In this document: positions 13,445 to 19,501 of the stretch, one piece after another
How the letters are laid out: every line of letters starts with the position of its first letter
Position numbering within the stretch: the stretch's first letter is position 1
Assembly: GCA_902492825.1 (NCBI GenBank)
Contig: CABUMZ010000019.1
Coordinates: 1-19,501, forward strand
Direction of reading: 5' to 3'
DNA from: an uncultured Collinsella sp.
GTDB lineage: Bacteria > Actinomycetota > Coriobacteriia > Coriobacteriales > Coriobacteriaceae
Length of the DNA: 19,501 bases
The notes under the pieces: generated by a model
The model's input: only the letters and a program-made list of their open reading frames with translations
What the model was told of the DNA's origin: nothing
The model's database searches: none
Made by a program: the position numbers and the translations under genes

Positions 13445-14142
13445 CGGCCGGCCTCCTCGACGATGTTGACGAAGTTCTTAAGGATGCGCTGACCCAGCGC
13501 GGAGGATTTCTCGGGATGGAACTGGCAGCCCCACACGTTGCCATGGCGCACGATGCACGGGAAGCTCCGCGTATAGTGCGTGCGCGCCAGCACATCGGCG
13601 GCATCGGCGTCATCGGCCACCGCATAACTGTGGGTAAAGTACATGTTGGCACCCTCGGCAAAACCAGCAAGCAGCGGATCGGCCGCGCCGGCGGGCGTCA
13701 TGTGCACCTGGTCCCAGCCCACGTGCGGCACCTTCAGGCGGCTCGACTCCAAGCGCGTGCACGAGCCGCGCATAATACCCAGGCCATCGACCCAGGGACC
13801 GCCAGCCTGCTCGGAGGCGTTGCCGTCGGCGACCGCGCCCTCGTCCGCAGGCACGCCCTCGTTGCCGCGCTCAAAAAACAGTTGAAGACCCAGGCAGACG
13901 CCGAGCAGCGGAGTTCCGGCGGCGACGGCATCGAGCACCGCGTCTGCCTCGCCGCTCTGGCGCATAAAGGCGATCGCGTCATAGAACGCGCCCACGCCCG
14001 GGATGACCAGGCCGTCGGCGTTGCGGATCTGCTCCGAATCGTCCGACGTGCAGGCGGCGGCACCGGCGCGCGCAAGCCCGCGCGCAACGCTCGACAAGTT
14101 GCCCTTGTGGTAGTCGACCACCACGATCTTCGGTTCGCCCAC
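13441..14142 (-). CDS. hisH: Imidazole glycerol phosphate synthase, glutaminase subunit
   Basis: The 233-residue class I glutamine amidotransferase hydrolyses glutamine and channels ammonia to HisF. The catalytic triad is C83 (GVCLGLQL), H209 and E211 (CQFHPEKS). The oxyanion-strand PGVGAF (48-53) is present. It is some 25 residues longer than typical HisH because of a Gly/Ala/Asp-rich insertion after the nucleophile helix (about 92-117). The start is GTG at 14142 with a strong GAGGAGGGTC site; a nearby upstream ATG is out of frame. It follows the repeat element after hisB and overlaps hisA by four bases. Confidence 0.95.
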   Translation of the reverse strand: MGEPKIVVVDYHKGNLSSVARGLARAGAAACTSDDSEQIRNADGLVIPGVGAFYDAIAFMRQSGEADAVLDAVAAGTPLLGVCLGLQLFFERGNEGVPADEGAVADGNASEQAGGPWVDGLGIMRGSCTRLESSRLKVPHVGWDQVHMTPAGAADPLLAGFAEGANMYFTHSYAVADDADAADVLARTHYTRSFPCIVRHGNVWGCQFHPEKSSALGQRILKNFVNIVEEAGR

Positions 14143-14166
14143 GCGACCCTCCTCTTCCCATCATCC

Positions 14167-14223
14167 AAAACCACCACAAAGGGGACAGGCACCTTCGTGG
14201 TGGTTTTTGCCTTTGTGGCGGTT
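14167..14223 (-). repeat. Three-armed palindromic element between hisB and hisH
   Basis: On the his mRNA strand the element reads as two direct copies, AACCGCCACAAAGG (14223-14210) and AACCACCACGAAGG (14205-14192), then TGCCTGTCC and one inverted copy CCTTTGTGGTGGTT (14182-14169). Either direct copy can pair with the inverted copy over 14 bp with a single G-U, so two mutually exclusive hairpins are possible. On the plus strand the same positions would be A-C mismatches. The first copy overlaps the hisB stop codon. The inverted copy ends in TTTTGG, which is weakly terminator-like. From memory, the GGTGCCTGTCCCC core resembles a widespread REP-type motif; I could not check this. Confidence 0.7.
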
Positions 14224-14809
14224 ACAGCGAGCCCTTGGTGCTGGGAATGCCCTGCACGCGGGGGTCCAGCTCGCAGGCGCGGCGCATCGTGCGGCCCACG
14301 GCCTTAAAGGCGGCCTCGATAATGTGATGCGAGTTGCCGCCCACCAGCTCGCGCACGTGCAGCGTGAGCTTGGCATCGCGCGCAAAGGCGTAGAAGAACT
14401 CGACGGCCAGCTCGGTATCGAAGCTGCCCACGCGCCCGGTCGGCACGGGCAGCTCGCAGTAGGCCTGCCCGCGGCCCGAAATATCAACAGCAGCCATCAC
14501 AAGCGTCTCGTCCATGGCGATCGCCGCGTCGGCAAAGCGCGTAATGCCCGCCTTGTCGCCCAGTGCCTGGCAAAACGCCTCGCCCAGCACAATGCCCGTG
14601 TCCTCGACGGTATGATGCGCATCGACCTCGACGTCGCCCACCGCGTGCACCGTCAGATCGAACAGACCATGGCGGCCAAAAGCGTTGAGCATGTGGTCGA
14701 AAAACGGCACGCCGGTCGAGATATCGCACACACCGCTTCCGTCCAAGTCGAGCTTAACGACAATGTCGGTCTCGCCCGTCTTGCGGGTTACCTCGGCATA
14801 GCGGTCCAT
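14222..14809 (-). CDS. hisB: Imidazoleglycerol-phosphate dehydratase
   Basis: The 195-residue protein is the single-function dehydratase converting imidazole glycerol phosphate to imidazole acetol phosphate. Manganese ligands lie in HHTVED (65-70) and SHHIIEA (160-166), and the FFDHMLNAFGRHG segment (36-48) is intact. There is no N-terminal HAD phosphatase domain as in the E. coli HisB fusion, so the histidinol phosphatase must be separate (see hisJ). ATG at 14809 directly follows the hisC stop with no gap; its GGAGGAG site is made from the last hisC codons. Confidence 0.97.
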   Translation of the reverse strand: MDRYAEVTRKTGETDIVVKLDLDGSGVCDISTGVPFFDHMLNAFGRHGLFDLTVHAVGDVEVDAHHTVEDTGIVLGEAFCQALGDKAGITRFADAAIAMDETLVMAAVDISGRGQAYCELPVPTGRVGSFDTELAVEFFYAFARDAKLTLHVRELVGGNSHHIIEAAFKAVGRTMRRACELDPRVQGIPSTKGSL

Positions 14810-15925
14810 CTACATCTCCTCCTTCACCAGCGCGGCAAACGCGGCCAGCACCTCGTCGTTTTCCTGCGGGGTGCCCACGGTAATGCGCAGGCAGTCCGCG
14901 AGCCCCGGCGCGTAGCTAAAGTCGCGCACCAAAATCGAATACTCGTCGCGCAGGCGCTCGCGCACGCACGTGGCATGCAGCGTGCGCACGAGCACAAAGT
15001 TCGCCGCGCTCGGCCATGCCTCCACGGGCAGGCCCTCGGCAGCCATCGCGCGCAGGGCGCACAGCTCGCGCTCGCGCTCGGATGCGACCTGTGCCACCAC
15101 GGGCGCGTACGCATCGCGGGCACGCACACAGACAAGCGCGGCGGCCTGGCTCAGAACGTTGACCGAATAGATCTGGCGAATCGCCGCAAACACCTCGATA
15201 ACCTCGGGCGCCGCAATCACATAGCCCAGGCGCGTGCCGGCGGCGCCAAACGCCTTGGACAGCGTATGCAGAATCACCAGGTTGGGATGCTCGGCGATAA
15301 GCCCCTGCGCCGTGGTAGCCGCGCCAAACGAATCGTCGGCAAACTCAACGTAGGCCTCGTCGACCATGACCATGCCGGGGCACGCATCGCACAGGGCCGC
15401 GACAAAGTCGAGCGGCGCCACGTCACCCGTGGGATTGTTGGGCGAGGTCACGATCGCCAGATCGCACTCGGGAGCCGCCGCAAGCACCGCCGCCTGGTCG
15501 AGCTCAAAGGTCGCCGGGTCGCGCCACTCGTCGCGCACCTCGGTCTGGCAGAGCGACGCAAAGAACGCATACTCGCTAAAGCACGGCGGGCAGTTGAGCA
15601 GGGTCCGCCCCGCGCCGCCAAACGCCAGCAAGTAGTTATAGAGCAGCTCGTCACCGCCGTTGCCCACGCAGATATTCTCGCGCGTCACGCCATGCCAAGC
15701 GGCAAGCTCATCGCGCAGGTCGTTGGACATGGGGTCGGGATAACGGTTGAGCGGCGTGGCAGCCAGGGCTGCATCGATTGCCTCGCGCACGCCGGCCGGC
15801 ACGGGATAGGTGTTCTCGTTGGCCGAAAGATTGATGCGCGTAGGCGTAAAGTTGGGATCATAGGGCTCGATGCCGGCCAGGTAGGGCTGGACGAGCCCCT
15901 TCATGCGCGGCGTGAGTTCGGCCAT
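14810..15925 (-). CDS. hisC: Histidinol-phosphate aminotransferase
   Basis: The 371-residue fold-type I PLP enzyme transaminates imidazole acetol phosphate to histidinol phosphate. Visible motifs are NLSANENTYP (32-41), the cofactor-contact SPNNPTG (161-167), the VDEAYVEF segment (188-195) and the Schiff-base lysine K224 in HTLSKAFG. ATG at 15925 (MAELTPRMKG) was chosen over a longer frame because GGAGG precedes it and the upstream part overlaps the hisD C-terminus. One base separates it from the hisD stop. Confidence 0.95.
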   Translation of the reverse strand: MAELTPRMKGLVQPYLAGIEPYDPNFTPTRINLSANENTYPVPAGVREAIDAALAATPLNRYPDPMSNDLRDELAAWHGVTRENICVGNGGDELLYNYLLAFGGAGRTLLNCPPCFSEYAFFASLCQTEVRDEWRDPATFELDQAAVLAAAPECDLAIVTSPNNPTGDVAPLDFVAALCDACPGMVMVDEAYVEFADDSFGAATTAQGLIAEHPNLVILHTLSKAFGAAGTRLGYVIAAPEVIEVFAAIRQIYSVNVLSQAAALVCVRARDAYAPVVAQVASERERELCALRAMAAEGLPVEAWPSAANFVLVRTLHATCVRERLRDEYSILVRDFSYAPGLADCLRITVGTPQENDEVLAAFAALVKEEM

Positions 15926-15926
15926 G

Positions 15927-17363
15927 TTAGGCCTCCTCGCCAGTCGCGCCAGCGCCATCCGCGCCCGCAGCCGCCAGGTCCACACCCTCGGCGACCGTCG
16001 CGGTCGTATCTCCCGGCCAGGCAACCTTGGTCAGGTCGGCCGCGGCGAGCGACTCGGCACTCACGGCATCCTCGCCCTGCTCCAGCACGCGACGACGCAG
16101 GGCGGCAGAGAGCGCGTGCGCCCACAGGCCCTCGGCCTCGGCCAGGCGCTGCGTAGCGGGAGCATCGGAGAGCAGGCCTTCGGGCGTATAGCAAATGACG
16201 CTCGAGCGCTTAACGAACTCTTCGACCGAAAGCGGGTTGGAGAACATGGCCGTGCCGCCGGTTGGCAGCGTGTGGTTGGGACCGGCAACATAATCGCCGA
16301 GCGGCTCGGAGCTCCAAGCGCCCACAAAGATGGCGCCGGCGTTGCGAATGCCGCCGAGCAGGCCCATCGCGTCCTTGCAGTGCAGCTCCAAGTGCTCGGG
16401 CGCCACGGTATTCACCGCCTCGACGGCGGCAGCCATGTCGGCGGCCACCACGATGGTGCCCTCATTGTCGAGCGAAGCACGCGTGATCTCGGCACGCGGC
16501 GACTGCGCCACCAGGATATCGATGCCTGCCTCGACCTCGCGCGCAAACTGCTCGTCGCAAGTCACCAGATAGCAGGCTGCCAGCGGATCGTGCTCGGCCT
16601 GGGCCATCAGGTCGGCCGCGACCACCATGGGCTTGGCCGTGGCATCGGCCAGCACGCAGACTTCGGAGGGGCCAGCGACCATGTCGATACCCACGTCGCC
16701 CGAGACAATCTGCTTGGCCGCAGCGACAAAGGCGTTGCCCGGGCCGGTGATCTTGTCGACGCGCGGAATAGTCTCGGTGCCGTACGCCAGCGCGGCCACG
16801 GCCTGAGCGCCACCCACCATATAGATCTCGTCCACGCCGCCGAGCTTTGCCGCGGCGAGCGTATACGGGCTGATCAGGCCATCTTTCTGCGGCGGGGTCA
16901 CCATGACCACGCGCTTGACGCCGGCAACCTTGGCGGGAATGGCATTCATGAGCACCGTGGAGGGATACTGCGCGCGACCGCCCGGCACATAGATGCCGGC
17001 CGCCGCGAGCGGGGTCACCTTAACGCCGAGCATCGTGCCGTCCGCACGCGTGGTAAACCAGCTCTGCTCGACCTCGCGCTGGTGGAACTCACGAATCTGG
17101 CGTGCAGCCTTTTCGAGCGCCGCGGCAAAAGCGGAATCGAGGCCTTCGAGCGCGGCATCGATCTGCTCTTGCGGCAGACGGAAGCTCTGCAGCTCAACAC
17201 CGTCAAAACGCTGACAGTAATCGCGCACCGCGGCATCGCCGTTGGCGCGCACGTCGGCCACGATATCGCGGGCGGCGTCGACGATGTTTTGCGGCAGCAC
17301 ACCCTTGCGGTTGAGCTGGTTGGTAACGAGGCGCTCACCGGGAGCAAGCTTGATGGTCTTCAT
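15927..17363 (-). CDS. hisD: Histidinol dehydrogenase
   Basis: The 478-residue NAD- and zinc-dependent enzyme oxidises histidinol to histidine in two steps. Zinc ligands Q255, H258, D357 and H416 and the catalytic pair E323-H324 (APEHLEL) align with the E. coli residues, and the AGPSEVCVLAD block (230-240) is intact. The protein is about 45-50 residues longer than usual: after the normal end near residue 428 comes an Ala/Gly/Asp-rich tail (to 478) that looks disordered. ATG at 17363 follows AGGGGAT. The 105-base gap to hisZG is the largest one upstream in the operon and holds GC-rich DNA with no convincing gene. Confidence 0.95.
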   Translation of the reverse strand: MKTIKLAPGERLVTNQLNRKGVLPQNIVDAARDIVADVRANGDAAVRDYCQRFDGVELQSFRLPQEQIDAALEGLDSAFAAALEKAARQIREFHQREVEQSWFTTRADGTMLGVKVTPLAAAGIYVPGGRAQYPSTVLMNAIPAKVAGVKRVVMVTPPQKDGLISPYTLAAAKLGGVDEIYMVGGAQAVAALAYGTETIPRVDKITGPGNAFVAAAKQIVSGDVGIDMVAGPSEVCVLADATAKPMVVAADLMAQAEHDPLAACYLVTCDEQFAREVEAGIDILVAQSPRAEITRASLDNEGTIVVAADMAAAVEAVNTVAPEHLELHCKDAMGLLGGIRNAGAIFVGAWSSEPLGDYVAGPNHTLPTGGTAMFSNPLSVEEFVKRSSVICYTPEGLLSDAPATQRLAEAEGLWAHALSAALRRRVLEQGEDAVSAESLAAADLTKVAWPGDTTATVAEGVDLAAAGADGAGATGEEA

Positions 17364-17468
17364 ATCGGTATCCCCTATCGGTCGAGGTTGTGTTCGAAAA
17401 ACGAGAGGCCGGGCGGCGGCGCCAATCGGCCCGCAGCCCAGACGTTGGGACGCCCGTGCGTGCTCGCG

Positions 17469-19184
17469 CTATTGTGCCGAGCCCGCAACGGGCTCAAAAT
17501 GCTTGTCCTTCACGGCCGCCGCCAGGCGATCGGCCAAGTTGCGCACGCGCGGGTCCAGGCGCGCGGCACCCGGGTTGACGAAGAATCGCGCCGTGCAGTC
17601 CATAATGCGACCGGTAATAACCAGGTCGTTGTCGCGCAGCGTGGCGCCCGTGGCGGTGATGTCCACGATACGGTCGGTCATACCGACAATGGGGCCCAAC
17701 TCGATGTTGCCGTGCAGCGAAACGATATCGGCATTCACGCCGCGCTCGGCATACCAGGCACTCGCGATGCGCGGATACTTGGTGGCCACGCGAAGCGACC
17801 CACGACGGGCATAGTTGTGCTCGGCCTGGCCGGCGCGCCACGCGGGCTCTGCCTCGATAAACGTGCACAGGCCGTAGCCCAGATCGACCAGCTGCAGCAG
17901 GTTGAGGTCTGCCTCGATAAGCGAATCCCAACCGCAGATGCCGCAATCGGCACCGCCGCAGCCCACAAAGGCGGGCGCATCGCTGGGGCGCACGATGACA
18001 AACTCGATATCGCCGACCGTGCCCTCGCCGGCCTGTGTGTCGCGGCCGCGCACGATGAGGTGACGACCGGGATCGCGCAGCTCCGAGACATCCAAGCCCG
18101 CGGCCTCGAGCACGTCGAGTGTGTCGGCCTTAAGCGAGCCCTTGGGCACGGCGATGCGCAGCGGACCCTCGGCGCCACGGCCCGCGGCGTGATCGCCATC
18201 GGAAGCAGCGTCCTCGGCCGAGGTGTGCGCGGCCTCCAGGCGCTCGAGCGAAAAGGCGAAGCCCGCCGCCGGCACCTCGATGCCGTCGCCAAATGCACCG
18301 GTAAAGATGGAGTCGTAGCGTCCGCCCGAACCCACCGGATCGGGCAGGCCGCCGGCATAGGCCTTAAAGACCAGACCCGTGTAGTAATCAAACGAGTTCA
18401 TGATGGAGAAGTCGAAGGACAGCACCTGGGCGTCCTCGGGAGCCAGGCCCTCGACCAGGGCACGCAGCTCGCGCGTGAGCGGCGCGACAATGCCCACCGC
18501 CGCCAGAAGCGCGTCGACGCGGTCGAGTACCTCAGCGCCGCCGTGCAAGCGCGGCAGCTCGCTGATGGCAGCCTTGACGGCCTCGGGCTCGGCGCTTGCC
18601 GCCACACGGGCATCGAGGCCCACAAAGTCGTTGGCGTGTACGCAACGCAATGCCTCGGCAGCCAGTTCGCGATCCTCACAGGCCGCGAGCAGTTCCTTAA
18701 ACGGACGAACGCTGCCCGCAATAATGCGCGCATCGGGCAGCGCCAGCTTGCGCATGGCCTCCGCCACCAGCGAGACGATCTCGACATCGCCCGCGGTGTC
18801 GCCCACACCGATAAGCTCAAAACCCAACTGCGTAAACTGACGCGAGCCGCCGGCATTGCGCTGGCACTCGCGAACCACCGGCGCCTCGTAGCGAAGGCGC
18901 AGGGGCAGGTCGGCCGCGCGCATGCGGGTCGAAACCAGACGCACGATCGGCAGCGTGTTGTCGGGACGGACCACCAGCAGGCGGCCGTCGTCATCAAAGA
19001 GCTTAAACGGCGTGTCCGCAATGCGGCCGCCTTCCTCGAGCGAACCCTTGTCCTCGAGCAGCGGCGTCTCGACCGGAAGGTAATGATGCTCCCTAAAGCA
19101 GCCCTTCACCGTACATGCGATCTCCTCGCGTGCCTGAGCCTCCTCGGGCAATATGTCCCGGAATCCCCACGGTGTGGCCGTCAT
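17469..19184 (-). CDS. hisZG: HisZ-HisG fusion: ATP phosphoribosyltransferase, regulatory plus catalytic domains
   Basis: One 571-residue polypeptide joins two normally separate subunits. Residues 1 to about 318 form a HisZ-type domain, a catalytically dead histidyl-tRNA synthetase relative (PWGFRDILPEEA 5-16; VVRPDNTLPIVRL 71-83; RYEAPVVRE 98-106; SFDYYTGLVFKAY 264-276; GGRYD 287-291). A linker rich in Ala/Asp/Gly (319-340) leads to a short-form HisG (341-571), beginning LRIAVPKGSL and carrying the PRPP-binding loop ATGATLRDND (511-520) after ELGPIVGMTDRIVDI. HisG condenses ATP with PRPP, the first and feedback-regulated step; the short form needs HisZ for activity and histidine inhibition, so the fusion keeps them 1:1. 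No frameshift or stop separates the two parts. ATG at 19184 follows GAGGAGG. It is the first gene of the operon. Confidence 0.93.
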   Translation of the reverse strand: MTATPWGFRDILPEEAQAREEIACTVKGCFREHHYLPVETPLLEDKGSLEEGGRIADTPFKLFDDDGRLLVVRPDNTLPIVRLVSTRMRAADLPLRLRYEAPVVRECQRNAGGSRQFTQLGFELIGVGDTAGDVEIVSLVAEAMRKLALPDARIIAGSVRPFKELLAACEDRELAAEALRCVHANDFVGLDARVAASAEPEAVKAAISELPRLHGGAEVLDRVDALLAAVGIVAPLTRELRALVEGLAPEDAQVLSFDFSIMNSFDYYTGLVFKAYAGGLPDPVGSGGRYDSIFTGAFGDGIEVPAAGFAFSLERLEAAHTSAEDAASDGDHAAGRGAEGPLRIAVPKGSLKADTLDVLEAAGLDVSELRDPGRHLIVRGRDTQAGEGTVGDIEFVIVRPSDAPAFVGCGGADCGICGWDSLIEADLNLLQLVDLGYGLCTFIEAEPAWRAGQAEHNYARRGSLRVATKYPRIASAWYAERGVNADIVSLHGNIELGPIVGMTDRIVDITATGATLRDNDLVITGRIMDCTARFFVNPGAARLDPRVRNLADRLAAAVKDKHFEPVAGSAQ

Positions 19185-19222
19185 CTGGTGAGCCTCCTCA
19201 TGCTGCGTTTCATATAGAACGA

Positions 19223-19248
19223 AAGACCGGCATAGCTCCGCCGGTCTT
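19223..19248 (-). promoter_or_regulatory. Leader hairpin upstream of hisZG
   Basis: A perfect 9-bp stem, AAGACCGGC / GCCGGTCTT (19240-19248 with 19223-19231), has an 8-base loop. On the his strand it is followed by a moderately U-rich run (TCGTTCTATAT). It lies about 40 bases before the hisZG start and could be an attenuator or a 5' stabilising hairpin. I see no histidine-codon leader peptide and no T-box consensus. Confidence 0.5.
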
Positions 19249-19362
19249 CTGGGTACTTTAGCATACTAGAGTGTTTGCGGGGAGAATCGCCTTCCTCGGC
19301 TCACACCGTATTCATTTGGAAACATAGGGCAAGCGGTTAGCAGCAGTCTCTTGTCACAACGC
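19249..19362 (-). promoter_or_regulatory. Probable his operon promoter region
   Basis: This stretch between the upstream gene's terminator and the leader hairpin should hold the his promoter. The best -10 candidates on the minus strand are TATGCT (19260-19265) and the overlapping TAGTAT (19263-19268). Neither has a good -35 at normal spacing, so the exact site is unresolved. Confidence 0.35.
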
Positions 19363-19395
19363 AAAAAGGGCGCCCGCGCAAATGCGGACGCCCTT
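19363..19395 (-). terminator. Rho-independent terminator of the upstream minus-strand gene
   Basis: On the minus strand AAGGGCG (19389-19395) pairs with CGCCCTT (19366-19372), and GCGG/CCGC adds four pairs inside after one mismatch. It is followed by TTTTT (19363-19367). It separates the partial gene at the right edge from the his operon. Confidence 0.85.
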
Positions 19396-19400
19396 GTGCA

Positions 19401-19435
19401 GGGTCGAGATATCAACCAGCCAAGATATCGGACCC
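19401..19435 (-). other. Second 3'-end hairpin after the partial gene
   Basis: GGGTC-GA-GATATC (19401-19413) pairs imperfectly with GATATC-G-GACCC (19424-19435) around a 10-base loop. It lies between the partial gene's stop and its terminator and may stabilise the transcript end. Confidence 0.4.
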
Positions 19436-19446
19436 GTGACCAGCTC

Positions 19447-19501
19447 TTAGTAGTCGAACTGGTGGTAGTAGCGGCGGTACTTGAGGTTGTGCTTGGTGAC
19501 C
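19447..19501 (-). CDS. C-terminal end of an unidentified gene (partial)
   Basis: The last 17 codons and TAA stop of a minus-strand gene that enters from the right edge. The visible tail is VTKHNLKYRRYYHQFDY, very rich in Tyr, Arg, Lys and His. The downstream hairpin and terminator support a real gene end. I do not recognise the family from so short a tail. Confidence 0.6.
   Translation of the reverse strand, partial: VTKHNLKYRRYYHQFDY

Noticed and set aside
17364..17468. GC-rich gap between hisZG and hisD considered as an attenuator or terminator.
   Set aside because: A short GGCCG/CGGCC pairing before a TTTTT run exists on the his strand, but the stem is only 5 bp with a large loop, too weak to call.
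15903..19217. A 1104-residue plus-strand open frame opposite hisD and hisZG (and a similar one at 14207-16156).
   Set aside because: Composition is that of an antisense frame of high-GC genes (rich in Arg, His, Gly, Ala, no domains), and the minus strand encodes complete conserved enzymes.
19266..19325. A 19-codon minus-strand frame (MFPNEYGVSRGRRFSPQTL) in the his leader region, considered as an attenuator peptide.
   Set aside because: It has no histidine codons, no ribosome site, and probably lies upstream of or across the promoter.

Overview
The window is GC-rich and densely packed and looks like the chromosome of a Coriobacteriia actinobacterium, most likely Collinsella or a close relative. 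That assignment is an inference from base composition, the actinobacterial-style his gene order, short-form HisG fused to HisZ, and the divIC-ppx/eno neighbourhood; there is no rRNA or other marker to prove it. I see no tRNA, rRNA, CRISPR array, prophage or transposase gene.

Layout. (1) 1-3.4 kb, minus strand: enolase (eno) with its own terminator, then a two-gene unit of a DivIC/FtsB-like division protein and a Ppx/GppA phosphatase, which ends in a 69-bp palindromic repeat. (2) 3.5-5.5 kb, minus strand: a probable operon of a stand-alone LarC C-terminal domain, a YfcE-type phosphodiesterase and MazG, closed by a terminator. (3) 5.55-5.93 kb: a divergent intergenic region with a 70-bp near-perfect inverted repeat and a small operator-like palindrome. 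(4) 5.9-9.9 kb, plus strand: a giant CydDC-type ABC exporter (both halves in one polypeptide) whose stop codon overlaps the start of a YgbA-like nitrosative-stress protein. (5) 10.0-10.9 kb, plus strand: a PHP-family histidinol phosphatase (HisJ type). (6) 11.0-19.2 kb, minus strand: a full histidine operon in the order hisZG-hisD-hisC-hisB-hisH-hisA-hisF-hisI-hisE. (7) The right edge holds the terminator and last 17 codons of an unidentified minus-strand gene.

How the genes work together. The his operon and the convergent hisJ together encode every step from ATP + PRPP to histidine: HisZG, HisE, HisI, HisA, HisH+HisF, HisB (dehydratase only), HisC, HisJ, HisD. Most his junctions are only 0-3 bases or overlap by 4, but hisB|hisH and hisF|hisI are each opened up by a palindromic element. 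CydDC plus YgbA suggests a redox or nitrosative-stress unit. MazG, YfcE and Ppx are housekeeping phosphate and nucleotide hydrolases.

The least expected content is in the gaps: four different kinds of palindromic element, one of them present twice as exactly 69-bp copies, several with G-U pairs that favour folding of one particular RNA strand. The HisZ-HisG fusion and the orphan LarC C-terminal domain are the main protein-level oddities.
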